64,000 bases of DNA, taken from NCBI GenBank assembly GCA_022316685.1, contig JAKJHU010000083.1, positions 620,001-684,000 on the forward strand, given 5' to 3'. Position numbers and translations under genes: made by a program. The notes beneath the pieces are model-generated. The model saw only the letters and a list, made by a program, of their open reading frames with translations. It had not been told where the DNA came from and made no database searches. Shown one piece after another: positions 13,993-40,300 of this stretch (the stretch's first letter is position 1; every line of letters begins with the position of its first letter). Source of the DNA: Progne subis subis. Taxonomy: Eukaryota; Chordata; Aves; Passeriformes; Hirundinidae.

Positions 13993-16900
13993 GATTTTCT
14001 CTACTTTTGTTAAGTGACTGTCCCCATTCCTTTCAAACAGCTCCAGATAAATTACCAAAGTTCAATATTTCTGCTTTTGCCTTTGCAAAGCAGAGCACAG
14101 TGGGAAGCGAAAGCCTATTTTAAGGGATGACGGGTTCTCCCAGTATCTTTCCATCACACACCAGTTAACAATTATGGTTAACTCAATGGTTACACCATTC
14201 CAAGACTATCTGTCTAAATATTCCTCAGAGCATGAGTTCAAGCAAACAATGGATTTTTAATGTCAGCAGGACACAGACAACTCGGTGTCCCAGGTGAATT
14301 TGTCATTTTGAAGCTCAGCAGACCCAGCCCATCACCCACTCGGACACCGGGCAGCGATCTGGGGATGCAGGAAAAAGCTCTGCTGGCACGCACAGGACTT
14401 GTGGTAATGTACCCTTAATTCCCTCCCTTCTCCTCTCTGGATCACCAGCTCCCTGCAGCTTCTGCAGATCTGATCTTCAGGATCATGTTTCAGGATGTAA
14501 TTAGCCTTACAAAGAGGAAAAAATGAAGGGAAAGTGTTTCGGTAGTTTTATTTTCCATGCATAAGCTACAGCTTGCAGTGAAAACATCACTGTAAAAGAA
14601 TAAAAGAAAAACTTTCCATGTTAAAACTTCAGCAAAAAGTCTTGTTACTTATAGATGACACACTTTAAATGCGAGAGGGGATTAGGAAAACACGGATTGA
14701 AAAGAAAGTCTTAATTTTAATTAATGTTTTTATGTTAAGGCTACATCTGCCGAAGTCTATTAGATCTTATTCTTTTAAATAAATCTACATTAAAGTCATT
14801 AACACCTGGAAACTAAAGTTCTAAACACATAAACCAGCACAGAATAAAATACACATTTTTTTGTTTCTTTTGAAAACACTCCATTTCCTTGTTCCTTATG
14901 TGTCTGTAAGTACTGGGAAAGGATTTCCAGCTGTGCCTTGTCAGCCTCGGGACCGAAGGCATTGTGCTGCTCCTCATTTGCCCGAGCGAGGTTTCAGTGC
15001 TCCGAGCACCAGCACAAGCTGAGGCTCTGCTCACAGAACTCAGCCCTGGGTCCCCAGGGGAAGAAGCTATTTCAGACTTAACTAAGGAATCGCCTCACAT
15101 GTTTCAACAATCCCTACAGTTTCTCGGTTTGTTTTAAAGATTTCACTGAGATTTTGTTTCATTTGCAACCGGAGACTAAATGGCAGCAAGCAGAATCTGC
15201 TGTTAGGTTAGATTACAAGGTAAAATGTTTACATTTTAAATTACTACTTAAAGCATGGTGTTGAATGGCTTAAACTTCATGTTAACTTTGCAAATATGTA
15301 ATATTTGAAATTCAATATTGCGGGCTCTGTTTAGCAATACTGAATAGAAAAAGCTTTTTCTAGATAAAGCATGCGATACCCGTTGAGCTGCTTTTTGTTC
15401 TGTCTGAATGTTTGCCATGCACATCCAGCTAAAACTAAGAGAAACTGCAACTGGTCTGGCTGCTATGGATAAATTTCATATGGTAACTCATTTCTGTGCA
15501 ATGCATTTAAAAAAGAGTGAGTTGAAAAATCTTGGTAAAGCACTTTAACCCCTGCGTGCCATGAGAAATCAAGCTGACGTCTTAGAAATGTGTTTGAATT
15601 TTGACTGAATGGATAAAGATAGATTATTTAATAAATTCTGATACTCTGGTACTTCTAAAGGATCTCTCCTTTAAAAATTAACTATTTCCATTGACATAAT
15701 AGCAAAATGACAGGCACTGAAGATAAAGGTACAAACTACTGAACACATCACAAAGTAAAAGCAAAGGTAATAAAGATGCTTTCACATACTGTGCCTGATC
15801 TAAATATTTATGGGTAAAATGAAAAAAGGTACAAGCAAAAAAGCAATGCAGCCACATTGAGACTACCTGACAACACAAATGGTTTATAATTTCATTACAC
15901 CAGCTGGCTAGAATTTTATTTTACTATGCAATGATTTATTATCAAAGTCATAAATTGAATAGGCTGAATTTTCCCCAAATTAAAAGCTGGCTGGTCCTAT
16001 ACAAAATGCAGCCTCCTGAGAGATAATCTGAGGATCCCAGACACGGGCAGGAAAGGCCCAAAGCATCCAAGGCCTTTCACAATTTGGGCCTTAAAATGTG
16101 AGGCAGCAGTTGTTAACTAAGCCAAGGAAAGGAACTCAGCAGCCCGGTGTTTTGCATGCAAAGAACACCATTTGGTTGAAAGTAGCAAAATTAAGCTTTC
16201 AGTGCTGAAGACTTAAACTGGTGTAAAAAAATAGCATATAAACTCACATATATGAACAGGATTAGTTTATAAAGACATTTTTTGGGGTGGGGTGGTGCGT
16301 TTGCTGTTGTTTTGTTTTTGATTTTTAAACATTTGTATTTAAAATGTACTTTATGAAACCAAGTTTCACTTTAAAATAATTTGCTTTACTACAGAATTTT
16401 ACTCTTTAAGTTCCTCACAAAACATCTTTTAATGTACATCAACATCTGTACAGTTAATGTAATATGATTCACTCTATATTATTCCTGACTTTAAAAAAGA
16501 ACTGGAGAATGGAAAAGTATTTCAGTGATGTCATGATGTGCCTCTGGTCACAGGAAGAAATGGTTAAATGTTAAAAAAGCACAAGTGTAATGTAGCAGCA
16601 CTCTAACTGCACAGCTATGGTGCTATTATAGAGAATCCCAGAAAAATGGGACCATAATTAAGTTGTCAGAAGCTTGACAGAATGAACACACGTGGCCAAG
16701 CCTTTCCTTTGTAATCCAGTTTTCCCTGAGGGCTCTCGGTGTGTTTCGGTCCAGCTCGTGGAACAGAGGTTTCCTGTGTCATTTTACAACCACTCATTAC
16801 CACGCACATCAGACACCAAAGGCTTTGGCTCATTTGTGCTGAGACACTCAGAAATGAGCACTTTCTCAACAAAACCAGGAATTTTCAGTGCAGAGGGCAA

Positions 16901-18589
16901 GCCTCTGCATCTGAGGTGTTAACTAACAGTAATTGCTGTAAATAAAATGCTATAAAGTCTAAACATATTTTGGAATAAAGGATTTCTGAGAGGGCAGAAA
17001 GCAGCAAACTGAAGTTTTGGATTCATCTCAAAACCTGCCATTCCAGATGCTGTGAGGATTTGTGTGAGACATTTGCATCTCAAATTCCCTTCATATAGAA
17101 ATAAAATCATTAGCTTCGAGTTCTGCAAATGAATATCTAAATTTGCAATAACATTTTAAAATTAAAATAGTTGAACACAGAAATGACAATATTAAAAATA
17201 AGTAGAATGCATACTGTTAAGCTTATTTACTGCCGACCTCCCATTTTAAAGCATGAGAATAAAAAATAGATGAGAATTATGATGTGGAAAGCACGAGAAA
17301 CATGCAATCAATCACGTAGCTTATGTCAAAGAACAGTTAGGCAACTTGTACCAAAAACTTGACCAGTTCTATAAATCACAAAATACCAAGATGAACAAGC
17401 TTTTTAACAAAATCGAATTCAGGTAAAGCCACAGTTCAAGTTCCAATATTTACAGAATATAATTATAATAAGATTAACTCCAAAGTGAAAGATGACATGT
17501 AAAGCCAGACTGATGAACATTAAGAATTTTTTTAATTCCCTCAGAACTTCCTCAGAGATGAACCATGGCCTTGCTCTAAGCCTTGTCTTGGCCACAAAGC
17601 CCAAGAGCTCCAGGTGTTTTGCTAATTCTCACTCTCCCAAGAACACAAATGTCTCCTGTGCCTGCTGTCTCAGTTAAAATAGGCCACGGGACAGCAGCAT
17701 TTCCTTTTTGAAAGAATTATGCAACAGAGCTCTAACAAATCATTAATGGCCCTGGATGTACAGGGTCTTTTTTCCACACTGGTACAGCAACCCACTGCTG
17801 GATATCCTTCCTGTGCATGCTTCTGAATCCTGACTGCTCTGTTTTGGAATGCCACCTATTGGTGACAGTAAACGTAATTTTTCTGTCACAAGCATAAGAA
17901 GGCTCAATTATTTGGGATTTTTTAATAAGTAAATGCAGAACACAACCCATTCTAGATTGACTTTACTAGAGCCTACACTTAATACAAACTTGCACTGGAA
18001 AAGCAGTTGTAGGATGTCACAAATGGCATCAACTTCCTGAACGTCTCCTCTGCAGAATCAAACAGATCCTGTTAGAGAACAGGATGGCCAGAGATGGATG
18101 GAAAAGCAACATCTCTTCATTTACAGTAAAAAACACCTTGCACAGAAATGCCAACCCAAAAAGCATTTGGGGCAGCACATCACAAATGAACTGGGCATTG
18201 TTCTATTGCTTTGTCATTCCCACACTCAGAAGTTACAACGCTACGGAAGAAATAAAATAAAAGGAAGACACACTGTACAGAACTCTCAAGAAATCCCCTG
18301 CTGGAAGCAGCAACAGTTACTGAACTGCCTGCTGGCACTGCAAATCTAAACCACCTCTTGAAATGCAACCACAACCACAGACCAGTACCTGTCTGACTGT
18401 GGCTGCTGAGAACCACTAATATCGAATTGGTCATTGTAGCTCTCAGAGGGCAGTTTCTTTCCAAGGGAAGCCTTGGTTATACTGACCTACAATATGTTGG
18501 TTCACTTGCCTTGAAAAGGGCTGTGTGTGACTGACACGTTCCTAAAAGCTCTCCAGGCACCTGATTTCCCTCTTTTGTTGCCATTGCAG
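13993..18589. other. ECM2 upstream region
   Basis: No coding exon is supported. In mammals ECM2 has a non-coding first exon upstream of the exon holding the start codon, so its promoter and first exon are expected here or further left. I see no CpG island or other mark that locates them. Confidence 0.4.
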
Positions 18590-18611
18590 GACACTGTGGG
18601 ACCCATAGACC
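18590..18611 (+). other. ECM2: ECM2 5' UTR part of first coding exon, with 3' splice site
   Basis: A pyrimidine-rich stretch TCTTTTGTTGCCATTGCAG ends at 18589, and the presumed exon begins with 22 untranslated bases before the ATG at 18612. This fits the known ECM2 layout, where the start codon lies in the second exon. Confidence 0.6.
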
Positions 18612-29631
<11,020 letters not shown>

Positions 29632-30420
29632 CGCCTCCCCCCCAATTCTGCATTGCAACCCCCACCTCTAGAAATGCAGCTTTATTTATTCTCTCTACTC
29701 ACTGGTCTGCTTACTTCTGATTGAAACCTTTCCTACTACCATAAATATGATACTGTACATTATATACTGAAGTAAGGTATCAGTGTGTTTCTTCATATTG
29801 TTTCATTATAAAACCATTAAATACAAAAATTGAAGCTTAAGATTACAACATCTCCTTTTATTTCTATTAACACTATTCTACTTAAACACAACAGGTCAAG
29901 CTGTGCCCCCAGCCACACCCTCTAAGAGATTTTAGGATTTAAGAATATAACTAAACCCTCAGCTTGGTCCTGCCTTATTTAATTTAATTCAAACCATTTT
30001 AAGTGGATCATCAACTGTAAAAAATGTACATAAAAGATAAAAAGTCCTTGAGCTATGAATATTCTAGCAATGCAGGAATCAAAGTTCTTAAAACACACAC
30101 AGGACTGGATTTTCTACCAAACGTTCTGCAGTGTTAAGCTCTCTTCCAAGTGAAATTTCAAGAAAAAAAGTTAAATTGTTTGTTTGTTCTAAATGATCTA
30201 AAAAGTTCCTGTATTCAAACAGAGATTCTGATGACCTAGAGGAATGAGCAATTAATTTCTATCTGGATGCCTTTTTTTTTTTAAACACAGCATATTTTAA
30301 TTTTTAAAAATTATTTTTGAAGTCACAGTAATAGGTTCCATTCATTTGTACTATAGTTAGGTTGTTAGATTTTTATACTGTACAGAATGTGTAGTCTTAT
30401 AATAAATTTAAGCAAAACAC
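29632..30420 (+). other. ECM2: ECM2 3' UTR (approximate end)
   Basis: Non-coding AT-rich sequence after the stop codon. The end is inferred from the first good AATAAA, at 30401. The true cleavage site cannot be read from the sequence. Confidence 0.6.
30401..30406 (+). promoter_or_regulatory. ECM2: Likely ECM2 poly(A) signal AATAAA
   Basis: Canonical AATAAA about 770 bases after the stop codon. I saw no earlier canonical hexamer in the 3' UTR. Confidence 0.6.
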
Positions 30421-33400
30421 CACATATTGCTGCAAGTATTTTCATTCAAGTAGAGTTCTTTTATCAAACATTCAGACTCATAAGACTCATGAGAAATTCT
30501 CCACTGGATTTGCAGGGGATAACACCACTAAAATACAGATAAATCAAGATTTATTGTGACCATGAATGTATTTTTTCTCCAAGATGTGCTTTTTCACTGT
30601 TAAGACATCATAAAAGTGACCTTTATGCAAGTAACTTGACTAAGATTATTCCTTTGGGGGTTTAATACAATGAGTATTGAGCTTGCCTGACGTTACACTG
30701 TGGAAGTTGAGCCCTCAGCAATGGAACGTGACCTAAAGTAAAGTTAAAACGCCAATTAACGCCCCAGTAGTGAGACAGAGACTGAAGGAAAAATGTTCTC
30801 AAAATGGAACACAACAGTAGCAGAGGCAGAAGACCAAGCAGGAGAAAGAAGCCAAGGGTATGCAACAAACGGGCGCTTGCTCACTTTAGAAATACACGGG
30901 CAATTAAACTTGCACAACATTTCCATATGTCAGATGGAAGCAACTCAAATCCACTCTTCAAAATTACCAATTATACTGGAAGGGAATGGGCTTTATTGTA
31001 AAACTCTCATCACTTCTAAAGAGTGAGCTTGAAAGAATTTTATAAACAAAGTAAATGAGTTTGTCACCATTTTACAGCTTGTGACTCTGGGACAGAGTGA
31101 CCTGAGAACTCTCAATCAAGAAAAACTTGGGAACAAGCTTGGAATCTTTGGCCACCAGTACGATAAAAATATGCGAGGACAGCTCAACACAAAACCACTA
31201 TAGTTAGTTTACTCTCTAAAATATATTTGAGCAAATAATTGATTTTTGCAGTTCTACATTAGAAATGAACGATGAGAATTGCTTTGAGGGAGATTCTTCT
31301 AAGCCAATCCAACAACATTTCTGCCAGGCAGTTGGATCTGGGAGATGCACAGCAACATTCTCATTTCTCCTGCTCTCCTCACACAGACAAACTCAAGAGT
31401 GAACCAGCTGCTAGTTTCTAAGACTGCACAGATGTCCCATCAGAATTTTTTAAACATTTCAGAGAGGAAACGACTTATAGTACAGCAAAACCCTGAATAT
31501 GATGATGTCAGTAACACAGCCAGAGACAAATGCAAGGTAAACAGATCTGAATACAAAATGTGAATGTTGAAACTATAAGAGGGAAAGATATTTTACATCC
31601 AGTTAGAGACCAGACTAGGAGAGGTTAGGATTCAATAGTCATAGAAATTCCAGAACCATGGTGCTTCGTGGCACAAAAGGATTTTTGAGGGTTTAGAACC
31701 TCGGTTAGATTTTGAAGTTCTGACTTGCATTGTTGGCTCAAGTATCCCACATCAGAATTTTGACAAGACTTGCTAAATCTCATTATAAATTGAAATGCAG
31801 CAGAAGACAACCTGTGGTTATCATCAAATTAATACAAAAAGTATAAAGGACATTGTCATTTTTACTGAGTAAATGATGATGGAACTTTGAGGATCTGCCT
31901 GAGATCCTCAGGGGACAAGCATTTCTGGTATGATAAAAACTGCAAAGGTATCCAGCAAAATAATGTTGTTTCCATGGAAGCTTGGGCGGAACAATTAGAA
32001 GCAATGTTTTCTCTAAGCAAGGTAAAAGAGCTTTCTTAGGAAAAAAACCCCCAAAAAACTAAAAAAACAAACCAACAAAAACCACACAAAAACCTCAGAC
32101 AAATAAAGGCATCAAATACCTCCCAAAATGGGATTTGCATTATTAATGCCCAAATGTTGAGGCTATTAGAATCTCTGAGACCCCAAAAATGTGGAGCTCA
32201 CACTATCTATCCTTCTCCATTTTCCATTTCAGTTCAATAGAGATCCCTCGATAACAAAGCTATAAATCACTCAACTTTGCCCCAAAAAGGAGTGGCTGTG
32301 TAACCACTTGCTTTCTATTTGCCTGTGACAAAGTGAATTTCACTCAGTTAATTCACTATTACAGTAACACTGCCAAGGGTGGTTGATGTAATTTCTGAAT
32401 TTTGATTCTGAAATATCCATCATGTTTGCACTTACTGCAAAAACTGCTTAGCATGCTTAAAGAAAATAACTATCAGAACTAGGAAACAGAATGTTAACAT
32501 TTCTCTACCAAAACTTTGTGCTTTTACTGATAGAAACGGATGAACTTTTAAGATCGCTCAAGTCACAGCTTTATAAACGGTTACATCACAGCAGGAAAAT
32601 AAACAGTTTATCATTTGTGTCATGTGGTAATACCAGCGTTAACTGGTGGAACCTCTCCCGAGAAAACATTTTCTAATTTAAGTACTATGTTTACATTCCA
32701 AAGTATACAATTTTCAGACAATTCTACAGACAGGAAAACAGTAAAATTACAAATAAATACTACCAAAATAATTTTACACAATAACCCTGATAACTTGCTG
32801 CATGAAATGGTTTACAGAGAACAAATCTGCTGACTGTGGATTGGCAGATCAATACAATTTCTGATGTTCTGGAAGGTGCCTCAGGAAACTTCAAATTCTC
32901 TCCTCAGCTGGAAGTGCAACCCTAGGGATCTGCTTTGGATTTACAGCCTCAACCAATCAACCAACGTCAAAACAACAAAGAACTTGAGGTACCAAGACCT
33001 GTTACAACTTCTACACCACCTCTCCTTGCTGAAGTAATGGATCAGGTTTTGGAAGACCAAACTTCACATCAAATCAATGCTCTAAGGGGTCAGAACGATA
33101 CCATGACCACCTTGTAGAACATCACCATCACAGAGGTGAGGCCAACCCTTTGGAAACAGTGAATGCTTTTAAAGAGATTTCCTTTAAAGTTGATTTTGGC
33201 TGCAGGAAGCATTTAAAGGTTTAGTGAACTGTGTAACCACCTCTTATTTTGGAAGAAGCCCTGCATAACTCACTGTCTTCTTGTAAAGTGAAAAAAGGTA
33301 CAAACACCCATGCAAAAGTTTTATAACAATATGTTGGACTTGCTCAGCAGACACACGTTTCTGTTTCCTAATGAACAAAAGAGATCCCTGCTTTTACTGC

Positions 33401-34332
33401 ATCTTTAGTAACATGACCCCTCTCTTATAGTTAATTACCATTGGATCCCGAAGTCTTTTTCAAGGCTTTAATTTTACTACTCTTGGCACACTAAAGATCA
33501 TTTTAAATAGGGAAAAAACAGCAGATGTGAAATAAGAGCTCTGATTTAAAGATGTCAACAACTTCTGTTCAGTCTCAAGGCCCCAAAGTATTGTGGAAAA
33601 ATGTTGGAACACTTTTTCCATCTAAAAGTAGCAAAGACGTCACTTAAAAACCTCTAAAATGCATTAAACAGATCTCCTTTTCCACATTAAGAAACAATCA
33701 TATGATCAAAATGAATTTAGCTTTTTATTTTCCCAGTAAATTAACATCCTAATCCTAAATTTTATACCAACTCAGGTAGAAAGCAGCTATACTCAAATGC
33801 CTGCAAGCATAATTTGAACAATTTTGTTACAACTGCTATAATGAAATTCAATGGAAATATAGTGTTTAATGTTCCCAATAACCAGGTTACAAAGTCTCAT
33901 TACAGATGCAATGTTCCTCGCTAACAGACACCCTGTTCTACATTAAAATTCCATCAGGAGAGACCCATAAAGACATCGCAATGTTCTTTCCTTTTCACTT
34001 TAATAGGTGAAGAGAGAACATCAAGTATAACTCTTCATAAAAATCTTCCATTCTACATCATGCAAGAGTTACTGGGTCACTAAATTACCTTTAAGAATGT
34101 ATTCTGCACAATTGTGTCTCTGAAAAAACTTACAGAGGTGAGTACTGCAAAGAACATTTTGACCACACTAGAAACCAATTAACGACAAATTATCATCCCT
34201 TTTATGCTACTGAAATACTGCAGTTAGTAAAGCAAAAATAAACCAACGGATTCATTACCCCTATGGTGTGAACTTTTACACACAGTAAATGTGCTTCTCT
34301 CAACTGGATAATGTTTGATCAGTCTTAAAATG
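30421..34332. other. ECM2-ASPN intergenic region, left part
   Basis: AT-rich DNA with no supported gene. A low-complexity A/C-rich run lies at about 32041-32095. Confidence 0.5.
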
Positions 34333-34570
34333 ATCACAGAATATTCTGAGTTGGAAGGGGTCCATGGGGATCATCGATTCAACCCGTGGCCTTGAAGACA
34401 CCCCAACAATCCCACCCTGTGCATGGGAGTGTTGTCCAAACATTCCTGGAGCTCTGGAACCCTTGAGGCCGTGACCAGTCCCTGGGGAGCCTGCTCAGTG
34501 CCCCACCACCAACCTTCCTCATATCCAACCTAAACCTCCCCTGCCACAGCTCCAGCCATTCCCTTGGGAA
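34333..34570 (-). mobile_element. CR1 LINE 3' fragment, antisense
   Basis: The reverse complement of a CR1 end begins ATCACAGAATATTCTGAGTT and GGAAGGGGTCCATGGGGATC and continues through GAGTGTTGTCCAAACATTCC. It is in opposite orientation to most CR1 copies in the window. Confidence 0.85.
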
Positions 34571-37299
34571 TGGCAGAAAAAAGCCAAACTACCTCAGGGT
34601 GAATCTGGAAACTAAATGAAACATCTGTCCCAAAACCTTGCTTTGCTTCAAGGAAAGTGGAAGCAAAGGAGGCCTAGAAACAGCAATGCCCTTTCTCTGC
34701 AGAAAAGTCACTGTCAAAGCTGGGGGACTGGCCAAGCTGGGCTCTGACTTGGTCCAGGACAGTTCTGCTGATGCATTTCCCATAGAGCCCAGCCTCATCC
34801 TTCCCCATCCTGCCTAACTGCTGCTGGACAAAATCTCCACATTTCCATAAGAATTCGCTGGCTTTATTAGCCTGTGAACAGTTCATAACGTTTCCCAACA
34901 CACAGTCTGGTCATTGCTCTGGAGTTCCTCAGAGCAGCACACAACTGCCTCTGCTCTGCAGTCACATCTGGTAAAAATTCCCACAGTGGAGTGCTGCAGG
35001 GTAATACAGGATAATAAGAGGGAATAATAATAATAATCATACAGAATACAAAGAGGAATCTCATTTGAACAGAGAGATAGATGGGCTGGAGGCTGAGGGT
35101 AACTTCATCTCTTGCCACAGCCCAGTAGCAGAACATTGTTGTATGAGCCCAGACAAACCATCCCACTGTGGTCCCTCATTAAACCAGCAGCAGAGTTTTA
35201 TCTCTGTTTCCTATAGGTCTGTCCTTCATTGATGTCCCTCTGTGGGAATCCAGAGGGCTACCCCAAAATCAACTGTCCTGGTGATGAAAATCAGCAATTT
35301 TTACTTATTATTACTTGGGAGTTCTATGGGTAATAAGGTTTATCTGGGGCATTGACTTCAAAGCTCTGTATTCAGAAACGGCAATTTTTTCAGCTTAGGA
35401 AATCTTGTGCATTACACCTAATTTGGAGACCATATTAATGTCAAGAAAAAGGAACAATGTCTCTTCCCCAGACTGCAGCTTCCTTCATAAACATTTCTTC
35501 CTTTTCTACAATAGCATAAAATGATGCAAAACTGTTCCAGCTATTAGGAGCAAAGCAGTTGGGGGAAATGCCTTATTGCTCATGGTAAGGTCGAACAACT
35601 GTTACGCTGGACTCAAAAAATCACCTGGTATTTGGGAGGTACAGAGGCTGTGCTATTCACTTTCCCGATAAAGGCTAGAGATATTCCTGCCCAGGGCTTT
35701 GTGTCTATTCCTATGGCTTTGCCAGCCACAGAGGACACAAACATTCTCTGTAGTCTCTACAAGTGAACAAATACTCAAGTTGAGAGAATCCCCCCAAACA
35801 ATATTCTTCCAGTCTGGCTGAGCCATCCTGGCTCCATTCAATAAATAGCCTTTTCCCCAAGGATTAAAGTAAACTAAAGCAGTCAGAGTTGGATTATTCA
35901 AAAGGTTAATCTTAAAACCCATTTTCCTTGTAATTTCTTCTCTAATAGTCTGTTATGTAAGGAACTTCCTATAGCCGCTGAGTAAACAATTACTGTAGTT
36001 TGGTAGAATTTCCATTTGTTTGGTGTTTAATTCTTTGTACAGGATGCAAATTTCTACACAGTTATTGAATGCAAACTTCTGATTCATTACTTCTGTTTTA
36101 GGCTGTTATTTATATTAATATATTTTTGATAAAGTGAGTTACTCAGACCAGCTCATAACGCACTGTTTCCTACAAAGTACTTTGAACCAGCTCTGTTAAT
36201 TCCGTGAAAAGAATTTTCATTCCAAGTGTGCAGTATTATCAATATATACACAGAAATCTGTGGGTGTCCAATGCAATATTACTGAAAATAAAAAAAAGAA
36301 TTCTATGTTTGTGAGAATTTTTCATATGATAGTAATGCATAAAAGCTGACTTATTTTTTCCACAAGACAGATATTTTTCTCAAAGGAGTAATACTGAACA
36401 CAGCTGTGGAAATACCAGACCTTCAACAACACTATCAACAAAGACAAGAATCTTCTAAGTGAGTTATGTAATGGTATTTTTCAAGGATTAAAATTAGGAA
36501 AAAGGATTAAAATGTACTTATTTTTTTCACAGCAATTCCTCCAAAACCCTAAAAGTTGGCTACACCATTACCTTACATCCTCCGGCCTTACAAATTCTGT
36601 TCCTTAAAAACTGACAGGGAATGACAGCCCTTGGGAACATTTTGTGGTTCTCAACCCCTTTTCACTGACAATTCTGTATAAACGTCCATCTATGGCTTCC
36701 CTCTAATGCAGGATGGTTCTGGACTTACTCAGCTTCTTCACTACAAGTCTTTCAGGGAAAACTCCTTCTCCCTTTTTGTCCAGCTCACTTTGGCTCTCGT
36801 TACAGAGAACTCAGGAAGGAAGGCTTTTCCTCTTTCAATTAGATCAACTACTTTTTGGGTCTGTATGAAACATTAAAATCCACTTCACTTTCTTGCACAT
36901 TTCCATGGCTGAACTATAAATGTTTCATTAAGTATTTCCCTCTGTTTTGAACCTGGCCCCACTGATTTCGTTAGTGTTGGTCTAGAGTATTAGCATTGGA
37001 AACATCAAAATAATTACTCTCTTTCTTGACAACATACGGGTTCAAATTAATCTGCATTACCTGTATTCTGTATTTATTTTGAAGGCTATTTTGAGAGTTC
37101 CTGGTAAGACCTTAAATGACGGAAACAGTGTTTAATTTCCATTTTAGCTGAATTCAATTTCTTTCCAACCTGAGCAAAGAACATCCTCTGGTTTTGTGTG
37201 AGCAGATAAACATCTTATCCATTATTGGAAAAAAACCAGACATTCTACTAACCATGAAGCAAAAGTATAGTCACTATATGAATTAAATGCTAAGAAATG
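34571..37299. other. ECM2-ASPN intergenic region, middle part
   Basis: No gene, RNA or further repeat is recognised. Short open frames on both strands have no conserved motif. Confidence 0.5.
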
Positions 37300-37375
37300 C
37301 CTGTGGCAGGGGGTTGGAACTGGATGATCTTTAAGATCCTTTCAAACCCAAACCATTCTATGATTCTATGAAATT
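37300..37375 (+). mobile_element. Short CR1 3' end
   Basis: GTGGCAGGGGGTTGGAACTG, GATGATCTTTAAGATCCTTT and CCATTCTATGATTCTATGA are the last bases of CR1 including its terminal repeat. The 3' end is well preserved, so this is a heavily 5'-truncated insertion. Confidence 0.9.
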
Positions 37376-40300
37376 AAGACAATTTGCTTGTTGAACAAAA
37401 TACAAGTTATTTATTTGTAAGTTACTTTCTGAAGTCAAGGCTCCTTTGTTCTGCTGTGGCAAAACCAAATGGAAATCATCCTTTCAAGAATAAAGTGTTC
37501 AAGAAGAAAATAATACCCTCTACTTTACAAATTGTTCTACAAAAAATATCTCCTTTTCCATACCACAAGTTAATATGCAATTATGACCTATATTTTCTTT
37601 CAATTTACATAAATATTTCCACTGAGTGGTAAAAGAAACTTCTGTCATGCAGTGGATTTGTGTCTCTGACAAAAAGCAGTGCAAACCCATCCATGGTACC
37701 AAGCTTTTTAATTAACACACTCTTGTATTTGCAAACAAATACCTTTGGAAATAGTTCTATTAGCACATCTGTCTGACAGCACTTCTCCGCTAGTTTCTAC
37801 ATGGTCTTTTGACTAAATTTAGGAGTTTTTCCTCTTCCTATTTTTTTTTTCATTTTTAATTAAAAACATATATAATGATAGGACTTATTTGTGATTTTCC
37901 CCTATAGCTGGAAGAGGAAAAAAATGAATGCTAAAAATCAACAAAATACTTTATGGTATAGAAGTGATAAAAGCAAATTTAATTGCCTGTTTAAAAATGC
38001 CCACTGGAACCTAATACAGATTACATAGCACCTACATTGTAAAAGTAGCATAATTATGAGAAAATAACACTAAAACTGTAGCAGCAGTCATTAGTAAATC
38101 TAGAAGTAAATCAGACTTTTTCAGAAGGCTCCTAATTTCTTGGCAGAATTTAGAACTAGACCCAACCCTGCATGACAGATCTACTGATTTTGTGTTGATG
38201 AGAAACAAATGAAGCCCTCCCAGAAAATTCCCACGGATAAAAACACACATCTGAACACAGGCTGAGTTAATTAATGTGACAGGGAAATCACTTCTTGAAT
38301 CAGAGTATACCCTCTTTATTTGTAGTAATGATATTAATGATTTGTAATAAAAGAAATGCTTTCATTCCTGGTATTCCAAAGTGAAAAATTGTGTTTCAAA
38401 ACTTGCAAACAAATTGAGTTTGGAGACCTTCCTAGAGACCTTGTTACTTTTTCCATCTACAAAACAAATGTGCTCAAAGCACATGCAAACATTTACAGAC
38501 CCAGGTTCTTCATTAGGCAAAGAAGAACAAATTGTAGTTAATTACTATCTAAGGAAAGTGACATTCACTGCTTCAAATTCTAACAATCAATCCCAAACTC
38601 AGTCAAAGTAATCTTTCTTTTGAGCCTTTGGATTTTTAATTAATATAAATTACTCTTTTTGATAAGTAAAGTCAGGGAAAGCTAATTCCAAGTTAAATGA
38701 TACTATCTTTTCACTCTAACATGCTTCAAATATTTTTTTTCCAGACTAGATGGCCACATTCTTTTTTTGTTAACTAAAAGCTCATTGGAATTCGATGATA
38801 GTCGCCACTTTAAGTGTTGCCTTTATGTTCTGAATCTACCCAAAGGCTGTCTAAGAACACGAACTCATTTACATTCCATATTATTAATTCTCTTTGGTAA
38901 AACAAAAGGGAAAATGAGGGAAATACAGCATTTGCAGGTGATCAAGATTTGGGGTTTTTTTAAGGCATTGTTGAACTTTGGCAGAGTAAATGCTTGATAC
39001 TCTATGAGGAAATGTTGTTCCAGCCTGTATTTTGGAACAGAAAATTTTCCTTCAGAACTTATTGTTGGAGTGATTCAGTAGTTTGGCACTGGTTGCAGAG
39101 TTTTTGATTTTAACTACTGTTTGATTTTCCATGAAAGAATGTCTGGTGCTTCCAATGTCTCTAAGGCAGATAAATACCCATATTCCATAAAAATGCCATG
39201 TCACAGTATCCAAACCCGTGAGCAGCATCACACGCACAACTGACAATTTACACATACAGACACTCAAACTAATTTCAAGACCTTCAATGATCAGGCAAAG
39301 CAGTTTCCTGATCCAGTTTGCTGCACAAACCTTTTCACAGCACCAATGAGAAGAGCATCAAGGTGGGAACAAGCCAGGAGGGAACTTCTGAAACTGGCAT
39401 TCCCACAGTGAGGAAATCACATTAATCTGTAGCCTGAGCTAGAACAAAGTGATGCTCCAGAAACAACAGAAACTGTCTGCAAGGATGAAAAACCCTTCAG
39501 GTGATGTTTTGCCTCTCCAGTCATTCCAGGTCACCACATCCTTGCATCCATAAAAGCCATGATGAGCCTGACAACCCCATGGATATTTGAACACTTACAC
39601 TTGACTTTAAGACTCTTTTTGTACACAAGCTCTCAATGTTGCAAGTTCTGACCCGCCCTGCAATATTGCTGTGTTGCTAACAAACATCAGGGACTGAGGA
39701 CTTTGCAAAGAAAATTGTACTTTGATGCAGTTTTAAAGGTAGCTGCCAAAAACACACAAAAAAACTATTAATAAGCAAAAACTGATTAATGTGTGATGAT
39801 TACAAAGAGATTTTTAATATATTTATATATAGGTACTGAAGAATCAAACTGAACTATAAGAAGCTGAAGGGCAGATTTTGTATACTCAGCTGGTTAAATG
39901 GTGTAGTCCAGCCTGAGAGGAGCCAAAATTTAGCAAAAACCAAAATATGTGACCACACCGCACATGGACCGGATGCGAGCACGAAAGGAATACGTCATGT
40001 TATTAAAATGTGATGGGCAGGCTCCAAGGCAGCTTTGTGCAGTTGATGTTAGATTCATCACATTATGTAAACCACATTTATAAAGAGTGCTAGAAAATGA
40101 AAAAAGTACTTAGTTTGCTTTAGAATAATAAATGCATACAAGACTGGCTTAAAACAGAGATTGTGTTGGAAGCATCAGCCATATATGGCAGCGCTTGTTT
40201 GCTCTCTCAGACATATCAAGTAATACAAAATACAGTCATTTTTCAAGAAAGAAATCAAAGGTAGCAGTTTATATCACTGATAATTTCAAATATAAAACAC